From Lysinibacillus sphaericus (lineage in GTDB: Bacteria > Bacillota > Bacilli > Bacillales_A > Planococcaceae): a stretch of DNA of 64,000 nt. The stretch covers positions 442,001 through 506,000 of the forward strand of contig NZ_CP019980.1 of the NCBI RefSeq assembly GCF_002982115.1, given 5' to 3'. Numbering within the stretch: the first letter of the stretch is position 1; the number at the start of each line of letters is the position of its first letter. Below the pieces are notes generated by a model that saw only the letters and a list, made by a program, of their open reading frames with translations, was not told where the DNA came from and did no database searches. Made by a program: the position numbers and the translations under genes. Below are positions 35,759-43,418 of this stretch, piece by piece.

Positions 35759-36466
35759 ATGAAAATCGAAATTTGGTCAGATTATGTTTGTCCTTTTTGC
35801 TACATTGGCAAAAAACAATTGGAAAAGGCAATTCAGGATACAGGGTTTAAGGGCCAAGTGGAGCTTGTTTATAAAAGCTATCAACTTGACCCGACAACAC
35901 CAGCGGATACGAATGAGTCTATCTACGAATCTTTGTCTCAGAAATATAGTATGACATTAGAAAAAGCGAAAGAAATGACACAAGGTGTGGCAGCTCGCGC
36001 AAAAGAAGTAGGCTTACATTATAATTTTGATCAGATGATGGCAGAAAACACATTAAAAGCACATCGACTTGTGAAATGGGCTGAACAACAGGGTGACGCT
36101 AGTGAATTAGTTGAAGCGCTGTTACATGGCTATTTTATCGATGGAAAGCGCATTAGTCATGATGAGGTATTAGTGGCAATCGCAGAACAAGTTGGTTTCA
36201 AGCGTGAGGATATTGAAAAGGTTCTTGCTAGTGATGAATTTAAAGGTGATGTGGAAGTAGATATACAGGAAGGGCTTCAGCTTGGTGTACGAGGTGTTCC
36301 ATTCTTTGTGCTAAATCGTAAATACGGTATTTCAGGAGCACAACCGCAAGAGGTGTTTGAAAATACTTTGCGTAAAGTAGCGGAGGAAGAAGGCTTACAA
36401 CCAGGGTTAAAGATGGAAGGCTCTGGAGATGCAGGCGTTTGTACAGATGATAGTTGTCAGATCTAA
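35759..36466 (+). CDS. DsbA family oxidoreductase, FrnE/YwbO-like
   Basis: This 235-residue thioredoxin-fold protein has an inserted helical domain and the active site CPFC at residues 11-14 (SDYVCPFCYIG). The cis-proline loop is GVRGVPFFVLN (about 178-188). There is no signal peptide, so it acts in the cytoplasm. FrnE-type proteins are disulfide isomerases or reductases linked to oxidative stress or polyketide formation. A C-terminal CTDDSC may be a second redox pair. AAAGGAG precedes the ATG at 35759. Confidence 0.88.
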   Translation: MKIEIWSDYVCPFCYIGKKQLEKAIQDTGFKGQVELVYKSYQLDPTTPADTNESIYESLSQKYSMTLEKAKEMTQGVAARAKEVGLHYNFDQMMAENTLKAHRLVKWAEQQGDASELVEALLHGYFIDGKRISHDEVLVAIAEQVGFKREDIEKVLASDEFKGDVEVDIQEGLQLGVRGVPFFVLNRKYGISGAQPQEVFENTLRKVAEEEGLQPGLKMEGSGDAGVCTDDSCQI

Positions 36467-36578
36467 CTTGCTTCTGTAACCTTTATAAATGTTGAATTGA
36501 CACAACCAAGTTAAAGGGCTCCGGCTGATGTTTCAGATTTGAAAGAGGAGCGATTCGAGCAAATTCGAAAAAAATTGG

Positions 36579-36606
36579 ACGCAATTACGCCTAGGCGTAA
36601 TTGCGT
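36579..36606. repeat. Perfect 28-bp palindrome without loop
   Basis: ACGCAATTACGCCT is followed directly by its exact complement (36579-36592 and 36593-36606). It lies between the DsbA-like gene and azoR. Lacking a loop and with only TTTAT after it, it is a poor terminator, and could instead be a protein-binding site or repetitive element. A related ACGCCTAAGCGTA occurs at about 59460. Confidence 0.7.
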
Positions 36607-36743
36607 TTATGCATTTTACTCACAATGATTCAGTCAAAAGTCTGAGGCTCCTAACGTTGACTTTTTATCGGAATTTTTTTATTATAAGGATATATCTTGA
36701 ATTCGAGATATTAATTTAGGAAACTCAAGGGAGAAATTATATA

Positions 36744-37370
36744 ATGAACGTATTAGTAGTAAAAGCTAACAACCGCCCAGACGGAATTTCAACAAAAATG
36801 TACGACACTTTCATGGAAAACGTACAAAATGTAAACGTAACAACATTCGATGTATTTGCTGAAGATATGCCATACTTCGGTCAAGATCTTTTCAATGCAT
36901 TCGGTAAAGTTCAAAACGGTGAAGAATTATCTGACATTGAATCTCGTCTTTTAGCTGCAAAACAAAAAGCGATGGATGCACTAACTGCAGCAGATGTAGT
37001 TGTATTTGCTTTCCCATTATGGAACTTAACAATTCCAGCGACATTACAAACTTTCATTGACTATGTATATCAAGCTGGTTTCACGTTTAAATATGATGAA
37101 AACGGTCAATTAGTTAGCCTAATGACTGATAAAAAAGCTGTAATCTTAAATGCTCGCGGTGGTTACTATTCTGCACCAGAAGCACAACCTATGGAAATGT
37201 CTGTAAACTACATTAAAAATGTAGTAGGTGGCGTATTCGGTATGGAAATTATTGAAGAAGTTATTATTGAAGGTCATAATGCTTCACAAGATAAAGCAGA
37301 AGAGATTATTGCAAACGGCCTAGAGGCAGTTAAAAAAGTAGCAAAATCTCTACAGACTGTAACTGCGTAA
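36744..37370 (+). CDS. azoR: FMN-dependent NADH:quinone oxidoreductase / azoreductase AzoR
   Basis: This 208-residue flavodoxin-fold enzyme reduces quinones, and also azo compounds, by two electrons with NADH and helps resist electrophile stress. FMN-binding segments are the N-terminal KANNRPDGISTKMY, FAFPLWNLTIPATLQTFIDY (about 94-113) and NARGGYYS (about 137-144). GGGAGAAA precedes the ATG. It has its own terminator, and the codon use suggests high expression. Confidence 0.93.
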   Translation: MNVLVVKANNRPDGISTKMYDTFMENVQNVNVTTFDVFAEDMPYFGQDLFNAFGKVQNGEELSDIESRLLAAKQKAMDALTAADVVVFAFPLWNLTIPATLQTFIDYVYQAGFTFKYDENGQLVSLMTDKKAVILNARGGYYSAPEAQPMEMSVNYIKNVVGGVFGMEIIEEVIIEGHNASQDKAEEIIANGLEAVKKVAKSLQTVTA

Positions 37371-37394
37371 GTAATTTATTATAGTGGTTATTAA

Positions 37395-37437
37395 AAAATG
37401 CCAAAATGCTGATTGAAAAGCATTTTGGCATTTTCCT
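37395..37437 (+). terminator. Rho-independent terminator of azoR
   Basis: A perfect 16-bp stem AAAATGCCAAAATGCT with its complement (37395-37410 and 37419-37434) ends in a T run. Confidence 0.88.
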
Positions 37438-37451
37438 GTTAGTGAAGTGTT

Positions 37452-37588
37452 CTATTTTAAAACCTCGTATAAATACTTCTTGTCTTCGTTTGTTAAAGGC
37501 GGGTCCTCAGATTTAGCTTCAACATTTAAAAAAGATAGACTCAAGAATACTAAGAGTGTAAGAAAAGAACAAAATAAAGTTTTCTCAC
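37452..37588 (-). pseudogene. Frameshifted small secreted peptide gene
   Basis: A GTG at 37588 opens MRKLYFVLF, then stops, while the next frame continues LTLLVFLSLSFLNVEAKSED and runs to a stop at 37452. Joined, they would give a 45-residue protein with a clean signal peptide. The frame change suggests a decayed gene. No ribosome-binding site at usual spacing was seen. Confidence 0.35.
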
Positions 37589-37675
37589 TTTAGTATATTT
37601 TTACATCCTTTTTTCGGTAATTTACTATAAGAATATCGAAAAAATGATATTTTATAAAGGTTTTCGTTGTAGAAT

Positions 37676-37706
37676 TTAGTAGAAAACACTATTTGTAGGA
37701 GGTCTA
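37676..37706 (+). repeat. 31-bp inverted repeat, left arm
   Basis: This sequence, from TTAGTAGAAAACAC to GGAGGTCTA, recurs exactly in inverted orientation at 38765-38795. The left arm includes the ribosome-binding site of the small membrane protein at 37710. Confidence 0.92.
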
Positions 37707-37709
37707 ATT

Positions 37710-37916
37710 ATGGAATTACTTCTTGCTTTTTTTTTCTTCAATTCTATTTATTTAATGCCGATTTATGGAATGATATTTTGTTTGAGCCTTGTTAACCTTT
37801 TAAAGAAACTTAGTAAAGGTCAAACAAATATTTCGAAAGAACAAATTTTTTTAACAATCTCATTTATAATAATTATTTGGAGTATAAGTGGAGTAACGGC
37901 ACTATCGTTATCTTAA
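37710..37916 (+). CDS. Small hydrophobic protein, two membrane helices
   Basis: This 68-residue protein of unknown function has a helix at about 3-30, a basic linker (LLKKLSKGQTNISKEQ) and a second helix at about 46-65. The ribosome-binding site TAGGAGG is strong and well spaced. That site and 20 bases before it form one arm of the 31-bp inverted repeat. The other arm at 38765 has the same site but no start codon, so a second gene copy may have been lost. Confidence 0.6.
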   Translation: MELLLAFFFFNSIYLMPIYGMIFCLSLVNLLKKLSKGQTNISKEQIFLTISFIIIIWSISGVTALSLS

Positions 37917-38109
37917 AATAGTGGAACAACAGATTATGGACAGAAGGAAACAGGCGGTAGTCAATCCAAAAAGGGACTTCAGATGAAAACATACCAATCC
38001 TATCTGCTGATGCTCCTTTCATAGCAATATTGACTATCTTGGTGATACAGAAGGCGGTTTCGGTAAATATTTTTAAAAAATAATGCTGCATATCAAAAGG
38101 AGAGCACGA

Positions 38110-38444
38110 TTATTCATCGTAGCTCTCCCTTTTTTGGCGTTCAAATGCTTTGAAGCGAGTACCTTGGAACGGTAGTATGTCAAAGTCATGTTCAGCTAGC
38201 TGTCCATAGTTCCGACCATCGAGCTTTAACTCTAAACGTTCCCCACTTTGAACTTCAAATGTTACATAGTAGGAGGTGTGAGCACTAGTATTACCTGAAC
38301 CGCCCCGTGTGTCTGTCCTTTTTGCAACAATTTTTGATGGTACTGTTAATTCAGGTGAATTATTATTTTTGCCCATTGTCTAATGGCGTTAAGTATAACG
38401 AAGGCAAATGTACCGAAGACCATGAAAAAAATTAAGGAAATAAT
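38110..38444 (-). pseudogene. DUF2500 family membrane protein, frameshifted
   Basis: The intact C-terminal part (38110-38376) reads KNNNSPELTVPSKIVAKRTD, then YYVTFEVQSGERLELKLDG and FDILPFQGTRFKAFER, the pattern of DUF2500 proteins. The N-terminal membrane helix (IFFMVFGTFAFVILNAIRQW) is encoded just upstream in another frame, 38377-38444. Adding one A to the GCAAAAATAAT run near 38369 would join them. So the gene appears broken by a one-base deletion, or the sequence has an error there. Confidence 0.75.
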
Positions 38445-38894
38445 TTAAGGAAAACGAATAGTGGTTGTCGTGTCATTGATGTGCAGCATGCTAATTTTGA
38501 AAGTATTTTAAGTAGTATTTACCGTCTAACTGCGTATGAAATGGCAATCTAAAAAGGACTTTAAACATCAAAGTAAACATCAGAATTTGGCTCAAAACGC
38601 TGTTATATCAACGTCGAATGTAGAGGTGTCTCACGTGCGATTAGAAGTGATTATGTATCGATTATTAGATGCAGCGATTTCAGCGAGCAGTCAATACATC
38701 AAAACGAATCGTCTAGCGTTGTTAAGTAGAGATAAAGAAAGCTTATTTTGCAAAAGAACGATTATAGACCTCCTACAAATAGTGTTTTCTACTAATATTC
38801 TGTAACAAAATCTTTACAAAATATTATTACTTTTTTAATATTCTCATGTTACCTTATTAAAAAATAAGATGATTCAATAAAAAGGGAGGTAGTA
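38445..38894. other. Degraded region with inverted repeat arm
   Basis: Apart from the repeat arm at 38765-38795, nothing certain is visible. An 89-codon plus-strand frame (38536-38805) runs through the repeat arm and lacks a ribosome-binding site, so it is not called as a gene. The stretch before 38895 holds the promoter of the secreted protein gene. Confidence 0.35.
38765..38795 (-). repeat. 31-bp inverted repeat, right arm
   Basis: This is the exact inverted copy of 37676-37706, including the GGAGGTCTA end. Downstream on the minus strand no start codon follows at usable spacing. Confidence 0.92.
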
Positions 38895-39587
38895 ATGATG
38901 AGAAAGATTTGGTCTTTAATTATTGCGACAACTTTGATATGCACTGTATTTGGATCACTTAATATTGCTAAAGCAGAAACAAATTTCATGGATAACAAAA
39001 TTCCAGATAATGAAATTGAGTTTCTGACAGGAATCACTCTAGATGGTTATAACTATATTGAACTTTCGGAACCCGTAACAGAAAACTATGATGGAGTTTA
39101 CGAAGTATTAATTGGATACTACATAGAAGAGAACTTAGATGGAATCAAAACACTCGACAATTATAGAGAATATGACACGTATTTAGTTTATGATCAGGGT
39201 ATAACTCAAAGCTGGTCTTGGTTATCAAGACCATATTTTATTATGAGTATTGCAAGAGGCATGTCTTATAAAAGTTCAACAGAAGTATCAGCTACTATTT
39301 CAGGCACATTTAGTAGTGATATTCCGAGTAAGGCTTTACCAAAAGTTAAATCTTCTTTCGGTTTCAGTGCATCGGGCAGCAAAAAAATAACTGAAGAAAT
39401 TGTTTTATCGGGTCCTGGCGCAGGTTATTCTAGTAGAGATTTTTACTATAAGCAAGGAAGACACATACATAGAGTAAAAATTGTACAAGAACGCAGATCC
39501 AATTGGGATGGTGTGTTATGGACTAAAACATACTACGGTAGTGTAGGAAAACCAGCTATAAAATATTATTCAGTTGATAGAAAGTAG
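38895..39587 (+). CDS. Secreted protein of unknown function
   Basis: This 230-residue protein has a typical signal peptide (MMRKIWSLIIATTLICTVFG, cleavage probably after NIAKA near residue 27). The mature part is rich in aromatic residues, with a middle segment of serine/threonine-rich strands (STEVSATISGTFSSDI, then SSFGFSASGSKKITEEI) and a C-terminal RSNWDGVLWTKTYYG. I do not recognise the family. The alternating strand-like middle could fit a beta-rich or pore-forming fold, but that is speculation. GGGAGG precedes the ATG. A 58-codon gene follows after nine bases. Confidence 0.65.
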   Translation: MMRKIWSLIIATTLICTVFGSLNIAKAETNFMDNKIPDNEIEFLTGITLDGYNYIELSEPVTENYDGVYEVLIGYYIEENLDGIKTLDNYREYDTYLVYDQGITQSWSWLSRPYFIMSIARGMSYKSSTEVSATISGTFSSDIPSKALPKVKSSFGFSASGSKKITEEIVLSGPGAGYSSRDFYYKQGRHIHRVKIVQERRSNWDGVLWTKTYYGSVGKPAIKYYSVDRK

Positions 39588-39596
39588 GTTCTTAAA

Positions 39597-39773
39597 GTGA
39601 TTCAACAGATCGTTAAATGGTTTTTGCTTACTATACTAATAATTTCATCGATCAGTTTTATAATTATTCTTCAATCAAATTATATAGCGGCTGAATTAAC
39701 CGCTCGTTCGATTCCAATAGCTATTGTAGTAGGTTTGTCTTCATTAGCTGTTGCTATCATGTTTCGAAAATAA
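39597..39773 (+). CDS. Small two-helix membrane protein, partner of the secreted protein
   Basis: This 58-residue frame starts GTG, eight bases after AGTAGG. The product MIQQIVKWFLLTILIISSIS... has two membrane helices separated by NYIAAELTARS. It begins nine bases after the secreted protein gene and is followed by a terminator, so the two form an operon. A small membrane protein behind a secreted one can be an immunity protein, but there is no direct evidence here. Confidence 0.6.
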   Translation: MIQQIVKWFLLTILIISSISFIIILQSNYIAAELTARSIPIAIVVGLSSLAVAIMFRK

Positions 39774-39781
39774 TATTTACT

Positions 39782-39838
39782 AGAGTGTCGACAAACTAAT
39801 TTTCAAGTAGAAAATGAGTAAGGTCTGACACTCTTTTA
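39782..39838 (+). terminator. Probable terminator
   Basis: AGAGTGTC (39782-39789) pairs with GACACTCT (39827-39834), followed by TTTTA. The loop is long (37 bases). Confidence 0.55.
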
Positions 39839-40049
39839 TATTCTTAAAAGCATTTCTTAATGTAAAACACCTCAAGAAACACGGATATTAAAGAGTTTTT
39901 AAAATGACCGTTCAATGGCTGTATATTTGATTCAAACCAAAGAAGTAGACAAAGTCAATTTTTTCGACTTTGTTTACATAAGAAATGAACCCCTATCAAA
40001 ACAAAAAGAGAACGGCTTTTGCTACTCTCAATCTTTTTTTATTTACTTA

Positions 40050-40310
40050 ATTTTTTACTGGCGCTTTTTCCAAAACCCCTATAATTCTTTTATATCGTTT
40101 TCCTGTGTCTTTTAATTCTTCCCGAAAAACTTCTGCTACTAAAAAGGGTAACTTTACTTTTCCAACAACAACAATATCACCAGGTTAAATATTTAATTCA
40201 CGTAAATGTTTAGGGGATATGCCACGTATATTTCTTTGGATATAATTTCAATGCCTCTGATATGAAATCCCGAAAGTGTATTATTCTCCATCTACATTCT
40301 CTCCAATCAT
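40050..40310 (-). pseudogene. Remnant of a small gene
   Basis: On the minus strand an ATG near 40292 opens MENNTLSGFHIRGIEI. After frame changes, recognisable coding follows as RGISPKHLRELNI, a stop, PGDIVVVGKVKLPFLVAEVF, then RYKRIIGVLEKAPVKN. At least one stop and two frameshifts interrupt it. The family is not recognised. Confidence 0.5.
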
Positions 40311-40560
40311 CAACTTTTATTGATTTTCCTAACGCATGTGCTGATTATACGAACCATTTGACGATTACTTCTATTGATCACATGAAGGCAATCATATTTT
40401 GAGATACTTTTTTATACTTCATTCAACGATTAAAACCTTGTGTCATTGCTTTCAAACGCTTATCCAATGTTTCACCATCAAATACGTTTTGTACAAGCTA
40501 GCTTTCAGTTTTTGACGAATCATTATATAAAAAGCGCTACTCTTTTTTTTCGTGAAATGG
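40311..40560 (-). pseudogene. Second remnant, more decayed
   Basis: Minus-strand segments such as VFDGETLDKRLKAMTQGFNR and YKKVSQNMIAFM are separated by stops, which suggests an old coding region. The perfect 9-bp hairpin CGTGAAATG/CATTTCACG at 40551-40572 lies at its edge. The family is not recognised. Confidence 0.3.
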
Positions 40561-40634
40561 GTGCATTTCACGTAGAAAAGTAATAGTATTATTAGTTAAC
40601 TAATATATTATCAACTATTAGGAGAGTGAATAGT

Positions 40635-40806
40635 ATGTTAGAGCTTACAAAAAACGGCAAATATTTCTGAGCTTATTGCAAGTAAAAAGTCGTTAAAAGA
40701 GCTTAGGAAACTTTTAAATACACGTGATACATCCATACGAGAAGTATTTAATTCATTAGGGTACTTCTATCGCAACATGACGCCAATTTTCCTAATCAAG
40801 ATATGA
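40635..40806 (+). pseudogene. Frameshifted short gene
   Basis: ATG at 40635 follows TAGGAGAGTG and opens MLELTKNGKYF, then stops. One base over, the frame continues TANISELIASKKSLKELRKL to a stop at 40806. Removing one A from the AAAAAA run at 40651-40656 would restore a protein of about 56 residues. The family is not recognised. Confidence 0.5.
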
Positions 40807-40847
40807 CTTTTAATGAAAATCTTTTGTTTTATTATAATTTGAAATCA

Positions 40848-41711
40848 TTAACGAACGTAGAAAATCATTGCATCTTCATTGTTATCTACAACTACTAACT
40901 GTTCATTTTCAAATGTATAGGGGATTTGTTTGTCATTCAAATTAGCCAGTAGCTTCTGTAATTCATCTTGTGAAGAAAGAGATAATGTATAGCTAAGTAA
41001 ACCCGTTGTTTTATTTGCTGGTATTGGTGCACCGACTCCTTGCCAGATGTTTACCGCGATATGATGGTGGTAACCTCCAGCAGACATGAATAGTGCGCTA
41101 TCATGGAAGTTAGTCATAATATCAAAACCAAGTGCATCTATATAGAAGTAAGTTGTTGCGTCATTAATATTGCTCACATTTAAATGCATATGACCTAATA
41201 CAGTTCCTTTAGGGAAACCTGTCCAAGGACGCTGACGGTCATATAATGCCATCACACCTTCTATATCAACAGCCTCTGTTCCGGTTATAAGTCCACCATG
41301 ACCATCATTTAGCCATTCAGCACGAGGGCGATCATGATAGATTTCTATACCGTTACCTTCTGGATCATTTAAGTAAAATGCTTCTGAATAAATATGATCA
41401 CCAGCCCCTGTTATAGGTATAGCTGTATTCAACAAGTTGCCAATCACATAAGCTAAGTCTTCTCGAGAAGGAACTAAAATAGCAAAGTGGAATAGACCAG
41501 TCGTACGAGGTGGACGAATCTTCACCCCTTCTTCTGTTGACAATACTAAAATAGGTTTTGTATTGCCTGGAATAGAAAATGTCACTTGTGTTGACGTGCT
41601 TTGAAGTACTTGAAGCCCTAGTTTTTTATAGAAATTAGTCATTGTCTCTAATGACTGTACAAGTAAATGTAAATGCTCTAACTCTAATTGTGCATCAATT
41701 TTATAGGTCAT
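40848..41711 (-). CDS. catE: Ring-cleaving dioxygenase of the VOC family (CatE-like)
   Basis: This 287-residue extradiol dioxygenase is built from two vicinal-oxygen-chelate modules. Candidate metal ligands are the histidines in LEHLHLLVQ (near residue 12) and GHMHLNV (near 187), plus the glutamate of the module ends (GNGIEIYHDR). B. subtilis CatE, catechol 2,3-dioxygenase, has the same length and layout. A regulator of the CatR type is encoded divergently, which supports the call. The start at 41711 is 11 bases after GGAGG; longer in-frame starts cover that site. Confidence 0.85.
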   Translation of the reverse strand: MTYKIDAQLELEHLHLLVQSLETMTNFYKKLGLQVLQSTSTQVTFSIPGNTKPILVLSTEEGVKIRPPRTTGLFHFAILVPSREDLAYVIGNLLNTAIPITGAGDHIYSEAFYLNDPEGNGIEIYHDRPRAEWLNDGHGGLITGTEAVDIEGVMALYDRQRPWTGFPKGTVLGHMHLNVSNINDATTYFYIDALGFDIMTNFHDSALFMSAGGYHHHIAVNIWQGVGAPIPANKTTGLLSYTLSLSSQDELQKLLANLNDKQIPYTFENEQLVVVDNNEDAMIFYVR

Positions 41712-41779
41712 TGTCAATAAATCCTCCATTTTTAAGTTACTTTTTGTAATTAAATATAAAATAGTAAACATGTTACGTC

Positions 41780-41796
41780 AAGTAAATAAGTTACTT
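41780..41796. promoter_or_regulatory. Inverted repeat operator in the catE/HxlR region
   Basis: AAGTAA-ATAAG-TTACTT is a 6-bp inverted repeat. Further TTACTT/GTAA copies lie nearby (41734-41748 and 41801-41806). It is a likely site for the divergently encoded HxlR regulator. Confidence 0.5.
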
Positions 41797-41853
41797 TAAA
41801 TTTACTTTTGCTAAATTAATCGTTACAATAGAATACATAAGAGGTGAAAAAAT

Positions 41854-42159
41854 ATGAATGAGACAACTTTATGTCCTCGTTTAGCTAAGGCAATGGATTT
41901 AATCGGAAAACGCTGGACTGGGCTAATTTTATATCAATTATTAGACGGATCACAGCGCTTTAATGAGATTGAATCGGCATTGCCTGTAAGCGGTCGTTTA
42001 TTATCTGAACGTTTAAAGGAACTTGAAAAAGAGGGGCTTGTTGAACGAAAAGTATATTCAGAGGTGCCTGTACGTGTAGAATATTCTTTAACAGAAAAAG
42101 GTCGAGCATTAGAAGGTGCTATTCGAAATATTGAGTCATGGGCAACTAACTGGCTATAG
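41854..42159 (+). CDS. HxlR family transcriptional regulator (CatR-like)
   Basis: This 101-residue winged-helix protein has the HxlR signature: cysteine near the N-terminus (Cys7), LIGKRWTGLILYQLLDG (17-33), then RFNEIESALP, LSERLKELEKEGLVER and a wing EYSLTEKGRAL. CatR of B. subtilis is similar and represses catDE until quinones oxidise its cysteine. Divergence from catE suggests the same role here. A GAGGTG site lies upstream of the ATG. Confidence 0.88.
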   Translation: MNETTLCPRLAKAMDLIGKRWTGLILYQLLDGSQRFNEIESALPVSGRLLSERLKELEKEGLVERKVYSEVPVRVEYSLTEKGRALEGAIRNIESWATNWL

Positions 42160-42448
42160 TAATGGCAAGATTATTTGCGAAGTTAATTTTTGTGCAGTGA
42201 TATTAGTGTGAAAGTGTCATAAGATGAAGCCCCATCCTATGAAAGTCATATCTTTCGTAGATGATTTTATTGAAATAATCGGGTAGCTAGAAGGTTCTGG
42301 ATATACTGATTTGTGCAGCGTATAACTAACTAGGACATGATGCTGCCCGAAAATGCGCAAAAAATACCCTTCATTTTACTTGTCAAATCGAGGTTCTAAA
42401 TCCATACTAGTGTAGAGTAAGAAGGACGGTAGAAAGGAATTAGCTCTC

Positions 42449-43363
42449 ATGACAAAAGAACAATGGGCTGTGGATTTAGCACAAAACATAAATCCAGCCA
42501 ATATTAAGCTAGATGAATCATTACAGCAATATACAATGACAAAATTAGGTGGTAAAGCGGATGTTTTTGTTCTCCCTGAAACAGAGGAAGAAGCAATTGC
42601 AGTTATTCGCTATGCACATATAAATAATATTCCATTATTGATGTTAGGAAATGGATCCAACATGGTTGTCCGAGATGGAGGCATGCGTGGGATTGTTGTG
42701 ACATTTTCACATTTAGATAAAATTCAAATTACTGGTGATCATGTTTATGCCCAAAGCGGCGCACTTATTAAAGACGTGTCAAAGCTAGCAGCTGCTTCAT
42801 CTCTAACAGGTTTTGAATTTGCTTGTGGCATCCCTGGCTCGATTGGTGGAGCGATGGCGATGAATGCAGGCGCTTATGGTGGCGAAATAAAGGATATTAT
42901 TATTTCTTCTAAAGTACTAACTAAAGAAGGAGATATTTTAATACTATCAAAAGAAGAGCTTGAATTAGGTTACCGTCAAAGTAGCATTGCCAAAAAAGGT
43001 TATTATGTACTGTCTTCAGAGTTCCAACTAGCTCAAGGTGTACAGGAAGAAATTGATGCTAAGATTGCCGATTTAACGTTTCAGCGTGAATCAAAGCAAC
43101 CATTAGAGTACCCTTCAGCAGGCAGTGTTTTTAAACGCCCGCCAGGACACTTTGCAGGCAAGCTTATTCAGGATAGTGGTCTACAAGGTAAAGGGGTCGG
43201 TGATGCAGAAGTGTCCACAAAACATGCCGGCTTCATTGTTAATAAAGGAAATGCTACAGCTTCTGACTATATCGCAACGATTGAAATGGTACAACGAGTG
43301 GTAAAAGAAAAGTTCGGTATTGATTTAGAAACAGAAGTGAAAATTGTCGGTGACGACTTATAA
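42449..43363 (+). CDS. murB: UDP-N-acetylenolpyruvoylglucosamine reductase MurB
   Basis: This 304-residue flavoenzyme makes UDP-MurNAc in peptidoglycan synthesis. The FAD-binding motif is LGNGSNMVVRDGGMRG (about 67-82). ACGIPGSIGGAMAMNAGAYG (about 129-148) and the type II catalytic region YPSAGSVFKRP (about 213-223) follow. It lacks the extra loop of type I enzymes, as expected in Firmicutes. GAAAGGAA precedes the ATG, and a terminator follows nine bases after the stop. Confidence 0.95.
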   Translation: MTKEQWAVDLAQNINPANIKLDESLQQYTMTKLGGKADVFVLPETEEEAIAVIRYAHINNIPLLMLGNGSNMVVRDGGMRGIVVTFSHLDKIQITGDHVYAQSGALIKDVSKLAAASSLTGFEFACGIPGSIGGAMAMNAGAYGGEIKDIIISSKVLTKEGDILILSKEELELGYRQSSIAKKGYYVLSSEFQLAQGVQEEIDAKIADLTFQRESKQPLEYPSAGSVFKRPPGHFAGKLIQDSGLQGKGVGDAEVSTKHAGFIVNKGNATASDYIATIEMVQRVVKEKFGIDLETEVKIVGDDL

Positions 43364-43371
43364 AAAAATGT

Positions 43372-43403
43372 CGCTCTTCGCTAATGGCGAAGGGCGTTTT
43401 TTT
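43372..43403 (+). terminator. Rho-independent terminator of murB
   Basis: The stem CGCTCTTCGC/GCGAAGGGCG (43372-43381 and 43387-43396, one G-U pair) is followed by TTTTTTT. The exoA ribosome-binding site follows within a few bases. Confidence 0.88.
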
Positions 43404-43418
43404 GAGGAGTGTGAACAA

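Noticed and set aside
38536-38805. 89-codon plus-strand frame
   Set aside because: It has no ribosome-binding site and runs through the exact inverted-repeat arm, which contains a functional-looking site on the other strand.
39915-40115. 66-codon plus-strand frame
   Set aside because: No ribosome-binding site, low-complexity aromatic composition, and overlap with a minus-strand coding remnant.
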